DNA of 52,062 nt from Gammaproteobacteria bacterium. Lineage in GTDB: Bacteria > Pseudomonadota > Gammaproteobacteria > JAKEHO01. A program made the position numbers and the translations under genes. Of this stretch, positions 44,855 to 52,062 are shown piece after piece. A model generated the notes under the pieces. The model saw nothing but the letters and a program-made list of their open reading frames with translations, was not told the origin of the DNA and searched no databases. The stretch spans positions 1-52,062 of the forward strand of contig JAKEHO010000001.1 in the NCBI GenBank assembly GCA_022614965.1, given 5' to 3'. Positions within the stretch are counted from its first letter, which is position 1. Each line of letters starts with the position of its first letter.

Positions 44855-46066
44855 CTATCGGTATACCAACCCAATTGCCTGGCGGACCTCGTCCAGGGTC
44901 TCGCGCGCCACATCACGCGCTGCATCGCACCCTTCCGCGATGATCATCTGCACCGTCTCTGGATCGTCGAGATATTCCTGTGCCCTTTCGCGGATGGGCG
45001 CTTGCTCGGCCAATACCGCATCGATCAACGGCTGCTTGCACTCAAGGCACCCAATACCCGCTGTTCGACAACCTTGCGTTACCCACCCTTTGACATCGTC
45101 ATTCGAATAGATCTCGTGAAATTTCCACACGGGGCATTTGTCTGGATCCCCCGGGTCCCTTCTGCGGACACGCGCTGGATCGGTGGGCATGGTTCTAAGC
45201 TTCTCTTCGACTGAGCTTGGATTTTCTCTGAGCGCAATGGTGTTACCGTATGACTTGGACATCTTCTGGCCATCCAGGCCCGGCATCTTGGACGCAGGCG
45301 TCAGAAGAGCCTGAGGTTCAGGAAATATTACCTTACCGACGCCTTCAAGATAACCATAGAGGCGTTCTTTGTCGCCGATGGAAATATTTTGCTGCGCACC
45401 AAGTAAAGCGTGCGCTGTTTCGAGCGCCGCCTCATCACCCTGCTCTTGAAAGCGCTTGCGTAGGTCAAAGTATAGCCGGGCGTTCTTTTTCCCCATCTTG
45501 CGCGCTGCTGCCTCGGCCTTGTCCTCGAAACCAGGTTCCCGGCCATAAAGATAGTTGAAACGGCGCGCAATTTCCCGGGCGAGCTCCACATGCGCCACCT
45601 GATCCTCACCCACCGGCACGCAACCCGCCTTGTAGATAAGAATGTCAGCCGCCTGCAGGAGCGGATAGCCTAAAAATCCATAGGTCGAGAGATCTTTTGA
45701 CCCAAGATTCTGTTGCTGTTCCTTGTAGGAAGGGACCCTTTCCAACCAGCCGAGCGGCGTGATCATGGACAATAACACATGCAATTCGGCGTGCTCGGGC
45801 ACCCTTGATTGGATGAACAGCTTGGCAGCCCCCGGATTGATGCCCGCCGCAAGCCAGTCGACTACCATACTCCAGACGCTTTCAGAGATGATCCTTGGAT
45901 CCTCGTATTCGGTCGTCAGGGCGTGCCAGTCGGCAACGAAAAAGAAACATTCATACTCGTGCTGTAGCCTGATCCAATTCTCCAGCACGCCATGATAGTG
46001 CCCAAGATGAAGCGCTCCGGTGGGACGCATTCCGGAGAGCACGCGCCGGTTTGAACTATTTGTCAA
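44855..46066 (-). CDS. trpS: Tryptophanyl-tRNA synthetase
   Basis: A 403-residue class I synthetase. The HIGH-type motif is LHLGHYHG and the KMSKS motif is GQKMSKSYGN. A form with an insert between the two, longer than the 334-residue E. coli enzyme, is common in beta- and many gammaproteobacteria. The start codon is TTG 46066, supported by GAGGGGGAA just upstream. The 253-bp region before it contains no gene. It heads a trpS-scpA-scpB-rluB-glycosylase set. Confidence 0.94.
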   Translation of the reverse strand: MTNSSNRRVLSGMRPTGALHLGHYHGVLENWIRLQHEYECFFFVADWHALTTEYEDPRIISESVWSMVVDWLAAGINPGAAKLFIQSRVPEHAELHVLLSMITPLGWLERVPSYKEQQQNLGSKDLSTYGFLGYPLLQAADILIYKAGCVPVGEDQVAHVELAREIARRFNYLYGREPGFEDKAEAAARKMGKKNARLYFDLRKRFQEQGDEAALETAHALLGAQQNISIGDKERLYGYLEGVGKVIFPEPQALLTPASKMPGLDGQKMSKSYGNTIALRENPSSVEEKLRTMPTDPARVRRRDPGDPDKCPVWKFHEIYSNDDVKGWVTQGCRTAGIGCLECKQPLIDAVLAEQAPIRERAQEYLDDPETVQMIIAEGCDAARDVARETLDEVRQAIGLVYR

Positions 46067-46319
46067 AATTCCCCCTCAGCAAATGACATGATCCTCGGTC
46101 CCGTCACTTATCACGGGAAGGATCCACCAGCAGGCAACACAACAGAGCCCGTGCCGGACACAGCGCTCGGGCCTTGTGTCCCAAGGAGCCCAGGGCCTAT
46201 CAGCACGGTAGGTATAGCGGGGCGTTAGCGGGCACAAACTCATTATACCGCCCAAGCCAAGCGATGGAGAAATGGGGGAATAGCGGACGCCACCTACTTT
46301 CCAGGCTTACCGATCCCTG

Positions 46320-46943
46320 TCAGTCTTCAAACAACGAAATATCTCCTTTCCCCTTTCGTAACACACGCGGCATCTCATCGACCAGGTCAAGAACGGTGGT
46401 GGGCTCTAGCCCGCCGATCCCACCATCGATGACCAGCTCCACCTCATGAGCCAATTTCTCGCTAATGTCCTCTGGATCGGTCAGGGGCATACCCCCGTTG
46501 GGCAAGATGAGGGTGGTGCTCATGCTGGGTTCGCCAAGGGCCTCCATCAATGCACGGGCGATCACGTTATCGGGCACTCTAAGCCCAATCGTTCTGCGCT
46601 CTGGGTCTTGCAGGCGCCTCGGTACCTCGCGGGTGGCCTTGAGGATAAAGGTATAGGGGCCGGGTGTCAGCGCCTTGATCAGACGGTACGCCGTGTTTTC
46701 CACTCTCGCGTAGACGCCAATCTCCGATAGGTCGCTGCAAACCAGCGTCATGTTGTGCCGGGGGCCTAATCTGCGCAGGCGGCGGATCCGTTCCACCGCG
46801 GCCTTATCTCCAATCTGGCACCCCAGGGCATAACAAGAATCAGTCGGATAAACGACCACACCGCCGTCGCGCATGATCTTAGCTGCCTGTTGGATCAACC
46901 GCTTTTGCGGGTCTTTAGGATGAATACGAAAATACTGCGCCAC
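46320..46943 (-). CDS. yciO: YciO, Sua5/YrdC-family protein
   Basis: A 207-residue protein with the YrdC fold. Landmarks are VVYPTDSCYALGCQIGDK, HNMTLVCSDLSEI and PGPYTFILKATREVPRRL. It resembles the YciO branch rather than TsaC, which makes threonylcarbamoyl-AMP; residual threonylcarbamoyl-AMP activity is possible. It is 253 bp before trpS on the same strand and divergent from yciB. Confidence 0.9.
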   Translation of the reverse strand: MAQYFRIHPKDPQKRLIQQAAKIMRDGGVVVYPTDSCYALGCQIGDKAAVERIRRLRRLGPRHNMTLVCSDLSEIGVYARVENTAYRLIKALTPGPYTFILKATREVPRRLQDPERRTIGLRVPDNVIARALMEALGEPSMSTTLILPNGGMPLTDPEDISEKLAHEVELVIDGGIGGLEPTTVLDLVDEMPRVLRKGKGDISLFED

Positions 46944-47087
46944 GGTTAGGCTACGATAACACAGAACAGCAGCTGCGGCAGTGGCGGAGCATGTCTCGCT
47001 TCAGAGTTCACCGGTGTGCCGCTTTAAGCCAATGGAGCAGGTGGTCGTTTTTCGCTATCATTGGCCTGCCCATAAGGACCCCATACC

Positions 47088-47648
47088 ATGAAATTTCTGT
47101 TCGACTTTTTCCCGGTCCTTCTTTTTTTTATTGCCTTTTACATCCCTGAGGATCCAAAGGTGGGCATTTTATTGGCGACGGCCGTGGCAATTGTCGCCTC
47201 CATCGTTCAGGTCGGAATCTATTGGCTAAAATTTCGCCGCGTCGAGACACTGCACCTGATAACCCTTAGCCTCATCCTCTTGCTCGGTGGCGCTACGCTC
47301 CTCCTGCAAGACGAGCGATTCATCAAGTGGAAACCAACGGCCGTCAACTGGCTCTTTGCGGTGGTATTTCTTGGGAGCCAGCTCATCGGAGGCAAGAATC
47401 TGCTGCAACGTATCATGGGGGGCAACGTGAGTTTGCCCGACCTGGTTTGGGCACGGCTTAATTTAAGTTGGGTTGCGTTCTTCATCGTCCTCGGGCTCGC
47501 CAACCTCTATGTGGCGTATAACTTTGATACGGCCACATGGGTCAATTTCAAACTCTTCGGCCTCATGGGACTGACTTTGGTATTTGTGTTAGGCCAGGCC
47601 GTCTATATGGCACGCTACATCGGCCAGGCAGAAGATACGAAGGAGTGA
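47088..47648 (+). CDS. yciB: YciB/IspZ inner membrane protein (septation protein A)
   Basis: A 186-residue polytopic protein with five hydrophobic segments. The N-terminus [18 protein letters not shown] and the phrase [19 protein letters not shown] identify the family, which affects cell length and envelope synthesis in enterobacteria. It starts a rightward set and lies 4 bp before yciI. Confidence 0.95.
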   Translation: MKFLFDFFPVLLFFIAFYIPEDPKVGILLATAVAIVASIVQVGIYWLKFRRVETLHLITLSLILLLGGATLLLQDERFIKWKPTAVNWLFAVVFLGSQLIGGKNLLQRIMGGNVSLPDLVWARLNLSWVAFFIVLGLANLYVAYNFDTATWVNFKLFGLMGLTLVFVLGQAVYMARYIGQAEDTKE

Positions 47649-47652
47649 GCGT

Positions 47653-47952
47653 ATGTTCTACGCCATCTTGAGTGAAGATGTGGATGATAGCCTTGAGCGG
47701 CGAAAACGAGCGCGCTCCAAGCACATTGAACGATTGCAGGACCTTAAAAAACAAGGACGGTTATTACTTGCGGGTCCGCATCCGCAGATCGATTCTGAGG
47801 ATCCGGGGCCGGCGGGATTTTCGGGAAGCCTCATCGTCGCGGAGTTCGACTCCCTGGAGAGCGCCCAGTCATGGGCGGAGGCGGACCCGTACATCGAGGC
47901 GGGGGTATATAAACACGTCGCCGTTAAGCCTTTCAAGAAGGTCTTGCCATGA
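47653..47952 (+). CDS. yciI: YciI family protein
   Basis: A 99-residue dimeric alpha/beta-barrel protein. Landmarks are the His in [32 protein letters not shown] and [16 protein letters not shown]. The yciB-yciI pairing is widely conserved. The exact reaction is unknown. Its stop overlaps bolA as ATGA. Confidence 0.93.
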   Translation: MFYAILSEDVDDSLERRKRARSKHIERLQDLKKQGRLLLAGPHPQIDSEDPGPAGFSGSLIVAEFDSLESAQSWAEADPYIEAGVYKHVAVKPFKKVLP

Positions 47953-48236
47953 TGAATGACGACCGCCTATCCCGGATCCGGCAACGGTTGCAAGAAAGGT
48001 TAGCCCCCTCGCAACTCGATATCGTGGATGACAGCGCTCAACATGTTGGTCATCTGGGCGGAGAAAGCGAAGCCGGTCATTTTAGCGTCCGCATTGTCTC
48101 GCAGCGCTTTTCGGGGCAATCCTCTGTGGCGCGTCATCGCCTAGTGTATGAGGCCTTGGGCGATTTGATGAAGACGGATATCCATGCCCTCAGTATCAAG
48201 GCCTTGGCGCCGGAAGAACTAACCGCAAAGCAATAG
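47949..48236 (+). CDS. BolA family protein
   Basis: A 95-residue BolA/IbaG-type protein, partner of monothiol glutaredoxins and possibly iron-sulfur carriers. Landmarks are the [19 protein letters not shown] region with its invariant His and later [14 protein letters not shown]. Two ATG codons in tandem (47949, 47952); the first overlaps the yciI stop. The C-terminus is [10 protein letters not shown]. It is 27 bp before the methyltransferase gene. Confidence 0.93.
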   Translation: MMNDDRLSRIRQRLQERLAPSQLDIVDDSAQHVGHLGGESEAGHFSVRIVSQRFSGQSSVARHRLVYEALGDLMKTDIHALSIKALAPEELTAKQ

Positions 48237-48263
48237 GTTAACCCGATCTCGAGCGACTCTATC

Positions 48264-49082
48264 ATGCTATCAACGGCCACTATCGCCTGGCAGTCCCAGA
48301 GCCGCGAGTCAGTGTTATATCGCGGGGATCAGCTGGAAGTGATGGCACTGCTGCCTGAGGCAAGTGTTGACTGCATCTGGACCGATCCACCCTATCTGCT
48401 TTCCAATGACGGGACGACCTGTGTGGCAGGGCGCCGCACTACGGTCAACAAAGGGACCTGGGATCGCAGCCAAGGATTGACCGCCGATCACGAATTCAAC
48501 AAAGAGTGGCTCACCGCTTGCTATCGATTGCTAAAACCTTCAGGCACCATCTGGGTCACCGGCACGCTGCATGTCTATCTGAGTGTTGGCATGGCCATGT
48601 TGGAACTTGGCTACCGTGTGATCAACGACATCATCTGGGAGAAACCCAACCCACCTCCAAACCTGGGCTGCCGTTGCTTCACGCACGCCACCGAACTCAT
48701 CTTGTGGGCGACGAAGGCAAAAAAGGGTAATAAAAAACCCTACACATTCAACTACAAGGCCATGCGCAAGGTGAACGGCGGTAAGCAGATGCAAAACGTC
48801 TGGCGTATGCCGACGCCCGGGGCCTCCGAGAAGCGCTACGGCAAACATCCGACCCAGAAACCTTTGCAGTTGATCGAACGGTGCCTGAAGGCCAGCACCC
48901 ATCGCGGCGACCAGGTATTCGACCCCTTCGCAGGCTCAGGCTCTACAGGGGTCGCCGCGCTTCTACTCAATCGCCGCTTTGTTGGCTGTGAGAGGGACCC
49001 GAAGTTTGTTCGGATCGCAGTCAAAAGGCTCGCTGAGATCGAGCACCCGAACGCAACGTCGAGGAGGCAACGCGCACGATGA
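48264..49082 (+). CDS. DpnA-like N6-adenine DNA methyltransferase, without a restriction partner
   Basis: A 272-residue beta-class methyltransferase. The catalytic motif DPPY is at 41-44, ahead of the AdoMet-binding DPFAGSGSTG at 220-229, and KHPTQKP lies at 194-200. The order and the phrases SVGMAMLELGYR, FTHATE and GGKQMQNVW match M.DpnIIB (DpnA), which methylates adenine in GATC, even in single strands. Specificity for GATC is inferred from that similarity. No endonuclease gene is next to it. It is 27 bp after bolA, and its TGA overlaps the dapE ATG, so it is embedded in a housekeeping operon. Confidence 0.85.
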   Translation: MLSTATIAWQSQSRESVLYRGDQLEVMALLPEASVDCIWTDPPYLLSNDGTTCVAGRRTTVNKGTWDRSQGLTADHEFNKEWLTACYRLLKPSGTIWVTGTLHVYLSVGMAMLELGYRVINDIIWEKPNPPPNLGCRCFTHATELILWATKAKKGNKKPYTFNYKAMRKVNGGKQMQNVWRMPTPGASEKRYGKHPTQKPLQLIERCLKASTHRGDQVFDPFAGSGSTGVAALLLNRRFVGCERDPKFVRIAVKRLAEIEHPNATSRRQRAR

Positions 49083-50206
49083 GCGTGACCACGGAACTTG
49101 CCGTTGATCTCATCGGGCGTCCATCCGTGACGCCGAGGGATGAAGGCTGCCAAGAGTATATTGCCGAACGGCTTGCTGAGGTCGGATTTATTATCGAGCC
49201 ACTCCACTATGGGGAGGTAGACAACCTCTGGGCATGGCATGGAGACGGTAAACCCCTGTTCGTATTTGCCGGGCACACGGATGTGGTGCCCCCTGGCCCG
49301 TTGGATGCCTGGCACTCGGACCCCTTCGTGCCCGAGATCCGTGACGGCTATTTGTACGGGCGTGGTGCGGCGGACATGAAAGGCAGTGTGGCGGCTATGG
49401 TCAGTGCGGGCGCACGTTACGTGCTGCGCTATCCCGAGCATCGAGGCACCATTGCCTTTCTGATCACCAGCGACGAGGAAGGTTCTGCCGTCGACGGCAC
49501 GGCCAGGGTGATACGGCATCTGCATGACCGCGGCGTGACGATCGACTGGTGTTTGGTCGGTGAGCCATCGTGCCACAAAGAGCTCGGTGACGTGATCAAG
49601 TACGGACGCCGGGGTTCATTGAACGGCAAACTGACAATTAAAGGGGTACAGGGGCATGCAGCCTATCCGGATCGCGTGATCAACCCGGTACACCGTTTTG
49701 CCCCTGTGATGGCAGCGCTCTGCTCGACGACCTGGGATCAAGGAAACCTGTCCTTCCCACCCACGACATTTCAGATCTCCAATATCAACGCGGGTACCGG
49801 GGCCGACAACGTCACGCCGGCAAACTTGGAGGTGAAGTTCAATTTCCGCTATTCAAGCGAAGTCACCCACAAGGAGTTAACCGATCGTGTCGAGGCGCTT
49901 TTGGATCAGTTTGAAACCAACTATGAGCTTGATTGGCGCCTCTCCGGCGAGCCTTTTCTCACAACCCCTGGCCCTTTGATCGAGGCGACCCAGAGTTCCA
50001 TTCGCGAGCTGACTGGGATTGAGGCCAAGCTCAACACCAGCGGGGGCACTTCAGACGGGCGCTTCATTGCACCAACCGGAGCGGAGGTCGTGGAGCTTGG
50101 TCCGGTCAATGACACCATTCACAAGGTAAATGAATGTGTCCGTCTGAAAGATCTGGACACACTCTCGACGATCTACGAGCGGATATTGGCGAGATTACTC
50201 GCCTGA
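49079..50206 (+). CDS. dapE: Succinyl-diaminopimelate desuccinylase
   Basis: A 375-residue zinc amidohydrolase (M20) that makes L,L-diaminopimelate for lysine and peptidoglycan. Metal and catalytic motifs are FAGHTDVVPPGP, GRGAADMKGS and TSDEEGSA, then GEPSCHKELGD. The C-terminal His lies in DTIHKVNECV. The start ATG overlaps the methyltransferase stop. Length is normal. Convergent with icd over a 42-bp gap. Confidence 0.97.
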   Translation: MSVTTELAVDLIGRPSVTPRDEGCQEYIAERLAEVGFIIEPLHYGEVDNLWAWHGDGKPLFVFAGHTDVVPPGPLDAWHSDPFVPEIRDGYLYGRGAADMKGSVAAMVSAGARYVLRYPEHRGTIAFLITSDEEGSAVDGTARVIRHLHDRGVTIDWCLVGEPSCHKELGDVIKYGRRGSLNGKLTIKGVQGHAAYPDRVINPVHRFAPVMAALCSTTWDQGNLSFPPTTFQISNINAGTGADNVTPANLEVKFNFRYSSEVTHKELTDRVEALLDQFETNYELDWRLSGEPFLTTPGPLIEATQSSIRELTGIEAKLNTSGGTSDGRFIAPTGAEVVELGPVNDTIHKVNECVRLKDLDTLSTIYERILARLLA

Positions 50207-50248
50207 AGCATTCCGTTCAGCGACCCCATGCAACCGGGGATAGGAACG

Positions 50249-51634
50249 TTACACGGCTCGCTTCGCGGCCTTGACTCGCGCCCGGCGGCGCGGCGGATTT
50301 CCCATGCGCTGGATCACGGCCTCGCCAAAACCGGAGCAACTGACGAGCGTTGCACCGGGCATCAGACGCTGCAGTTCGTCCTCGACGTTTCGCTTGCCGC
50401 CAGCCTCAGCATCGAGTTGCCTCGCGGCGATACCAGCCCGGACCCGGGCCAGGTCGTAGGTCACTGTCTTCGATGTGATCGCACGGGCTACGCCCCGGAG
50501 AATCAAATTTGCGGCCCTGATCCAACCCATGTAACGCAGCATCATCTCCGCTGAGAGGATGATGGAACCCGGATTGACACGGTCTTTGCCCCCGTACTTT
50601 GGGGCACTGCCATGGGTCGCCTCAAAGACAGCGATGCCATCGCCGATGTTGCCTCCGGGGGCGATGCCGATGCCGCCGACCTGCGCCGCCAGCGCATCGG
50701 AGATATAGTCACCGTTCAGATTAAGCGTCGCGATGACATCGAATTCTTCCGGTTTCAACAGGATCTGCTGAAGGAAATTATCGGCGATGACATCTTTAAC
50801 GACGACCTCCCGCCCGGTTTCCGGATTCGTAATACGGCACCAGGGGCCCCCATCGATCAGGACCGCGCCGAACTCCTGCATGGCCACTTCGTAGCCCCAG
50901 TTGCGAAAGGCTCCCTCAGTGTATTTCATGATGTTGCCCTTGTGCACCAGAGTCACCGACCTGCGATTGTTATCCATCGCCCATTTTATGGCCTTGCGTA
51001 CCAGCCGTGCGGTCCCTTCTCTGGATACGGGCTTGATGCCTATGCCCGAGGTCTCAGGGAATCGGATCTGGGTGACGCCCATTTCCTCTTGGAGGAAACG
51101 AATGACCCGCTTCGCTCCATCGGAGCCCGCCGGCCATTCGATACCGAGGTAGATGTCCTCGGTATTCTCCCGGAACACCAGCATGGCGGTGGCCGTCGCG
51201 TCCTTCATCGGCGTCGGCGTGCCTGGGAAGAAACGGATGGGCCGCACACAGGCATAGAGATCTAGCTTCTGACGGATGGCAACATTCAAAGAACGGATCC
51301 CCTCGCCCACCGGTGTGCTCAACGGTCCCTTGATGGACACGACATAGCGCCGCATCGCGTCCAGGGTTTCCTGCGGCAACCAGTTGCCCTCACCGTAAAG
51401 CGCTGCGGCCTTGTCCCCGGCGTAGACTTCCATCCAAGCGATAGCGCGCTCGTCACCGTACACCTTTGCAACAGCCGCATCCACGACCCGGCGCATGACC
51501 GGGGTCACATCGATACCGATACCATCCCCTTCGATAAACGGAATGACGGGGCAAGCCGGGACCTTGAGGGAATAATCCGGATTGAGCGTGATCGGCGCAC
51601 CCCAATTGGGGACTTCAATGTACTTATAGGCCAT
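50249..51634 (-). CDS. icd: NADP-dependent isocitrate dehydrogenase
   Basis: A 461-residue dimeric enzyme converting isocitrate to 2-oxoglutarate. Landmarks are [14 protein letters not shown], the substrate Ser in [15 protein letters not shown], and [26 protein letters not shown] keeps the Lys-Tyr pair that selects NADP. It is longer than the 416-residue E. coli enzyme. About 20 residues are added near [10 protein letters not shown], and there is a basic C-terminal tail of some 15 residues ([13 protein letters not shown]). I chose ATG 51634 ([12 protein letters not shown]); a TTG upstream at 51664 is possible. It lies downstream of aceA on the same strand. Confidence 0.95.
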   Translation of the reverse strand: MAYKYIEVPNWGAPITLNPDYSLKVPACPVIPFIEGDGIGIDVTPVMRRVVDAAVAKVYGDERAIAWMEVYAGDKAAALYGEGNWLPQETLDAMRRYVVSIKGPLSTPVGEGIRSLNVAIRQKLDLYACVRPIRFFPGTPTPMKDATATAMLVFRENTEDIYLGIEWPAGSDGAKRVIRFLQEEMGVTQIRFPETSGIGIKPVSREGTARLVRKAIKWAMDNNRRSVTLVHKGNIMKYTEGAFRNWGYEVAMQEFGAVLIDGGPWCRITNPETGREVVVKDVIADNFLQQILLKPEEFDVIATLNLNGDYISDALAAQVGGIGIAPGGNIGDGIAVFEATHGSAPKYGGKDRVNPGSIILSAEMMLRYMGWIRAANLILRGVARAITSKTVTYDLARVRAGIAARQLDAEAGGKRNVEDELQRLMPGATLVSCSGFGEAVIQRMGNPPRRRARVKAAKRAV

Positions 51635-51760
51635 CGATCGATACTCAAGCTTATCCTTATTCAAACGACATCCGCGCTGTCAATTCATAAGGTGACAAAT
51701 GATCCAGCGAGCCCCACATCACAGGCGCCGCAGAATGCGCATGATCTTTGCCGCACGAAC

Positions 51761-52062
51761 CTACTTTGCGACCTTGGTCAGTGGCGCATCGTCGAACTGT
51801 CCTTCTTCGGTCGAGCCCGCTAGCGCCGCGACGGAGGACGTGCCACCGGAGATCACCTGAGCGACAGCGTCGAAGTAGCTGGTTCCCACCTCCCGCTGGT
51901 GCTTGGTCGCGGTGTAACCAAACGCTTCTTCGGCGAACTCAGCCTCCTGCAACTCGACGTAGGCCGACATGTACCGCTCTTTGTAGTCGCGGGCGAGGTG
52001 ATACATGCTGTAGTTCAGGGCATGAAATCCAGCCAGGGTGACAAACTGGAACTTGTAGCCCA
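51761..52062 (-). CDS. aceA: Isocitrate lyase (3' part, runs off the window)
   Basis: The C-terminal 99 residues of isocitrate lyase, first enzyme of the glyoxylate bypass. The reading frame is open to the window edge. Recognisable phrases are [19 protein letters not shown] (partly), [20 protein letters not shown] and [21 protein letters not shown], cut here to short stretches such as [13 protein letters not shown]. It ends [17 protein letters not shown]. With icd 126 bp downstream it forms a branch-point pair: both enzymes compete for isocitrate. Confidence 0.94.
   Translation of the reverse strand, partial: GYKFQFVTLAGFHALNYSMYHLARDYKERYMSAYVELQEAEFAEEAFGYTATKHQREVGTSYFDAVAQVISGGTSSVAALAGSTEEGQFDDAPLTKVAK

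Noticed and set aside
46067..46319. Possible T-box or other riboswitch upstream of trpS
   Set aside because: No T-box sequence or terminator-antiterminator pair is visible; small hairpins such as CCCGT...ACGGG are not enough.
48836..49576. 246-residue minus-strand ORF
   Set aside because: It is antisense to the methyltransferase gene and dapE; no similarity seen.
50207..50248. Possible terminator between dapE and icd
   Set aside because: CCCC and GGGG can pair around a short loop, but no T-run follows on either strand.

Overview
This is ordinary chromosomal DNA of a gammaproteobacterium outside the Enterobacterales. The evidence is gene order: a complete nnrD-tsaE-amiB-mutL-miaA-hfq-hflX-hflK-hflC operon, ffs-dnaX-ybaB-recR, and a tpiA-secG-tRNA-Leu-nuoA-N block with separate nuoC and nuoD and a DUF2818 gene at its end. 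That last block is typical of beta- and deep-branching gammaproteobacteria. Base composition looks moderate in G+C and even throughout. I see no intact insertion sequence, CRISPR array, rRNA gene or prophage. The species cannot be named from this window.

Layout. 1-10283: the leftward hfl/mutL/tsaE operon headed by orn. 10416-11982: rightward M48 membrane peptidase and a small c-type cytochrome. 12148-15048: leftward tRNA-Ser, SRP RNA, dnaX, ybaB and recR. 15320-16003: a solitary family-2 glycosyltransferase. 16170-22455: an accessory region holding tRNA-Ala, an internally duplicated membrane protein, tRNA-Arg with a glucokinase 3' fragment beside it, and two gaplessly aligning Ser/Thr kinases with C-terminal cyclic-nucleotide-binding domains. 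The kinases flank a CBS-domain protein and a membrane-anchored protein with five 28-residue repeats. 22689-24737: SCO1, PCu(A)C and phosphatidylserine decarboxylase. 24809-39851: DUF2818 and the 14 complex I genes, leftward. 40085-41415: tRNA-Leu, secG, tpiA. 41575-42016: a truncated SYLF-domain gene with its promoter region intact. 41906-46943: leftward HhH-GPD glycosylase, rluB, scpB, scpA, trpS, yciO. 47088-50206: rightward yciB, yciI, bolA, a DpnA-like adenine methyltransferase and dapE. 50249-52062: leftward icd and the 3' part of aceA.

How the genes work together. Most are housekeeping: RNA modification and Hfq regulation, mismatch repair, wall hydrolysis, SRP/DNA polymerase III, NADH dehydrogenase, copper delivery to cytochrome oxidase, chromosome condensation, lysine/peptidoglycan precursors and TCA/glyoxylate enzymes. 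Many neighbours overlap by ATGA, which suggests translational coupling. MutL lacks the endonuclease motifs, and a GATC-type adenine methyltransferase gene is present. Together these suggest methyl-directed mismatch repair.

The part most likely to be undescribed is the kinase / CBS / repeat-protein / kinase cluster at 17569-22455. Both kinases carry the same DFG-to-DFS change and are predicted to sense a cyclic nucleotide. Two gene remnants (glk beside tRNA-Arg, and the SYLF gene) record past rearrangements.
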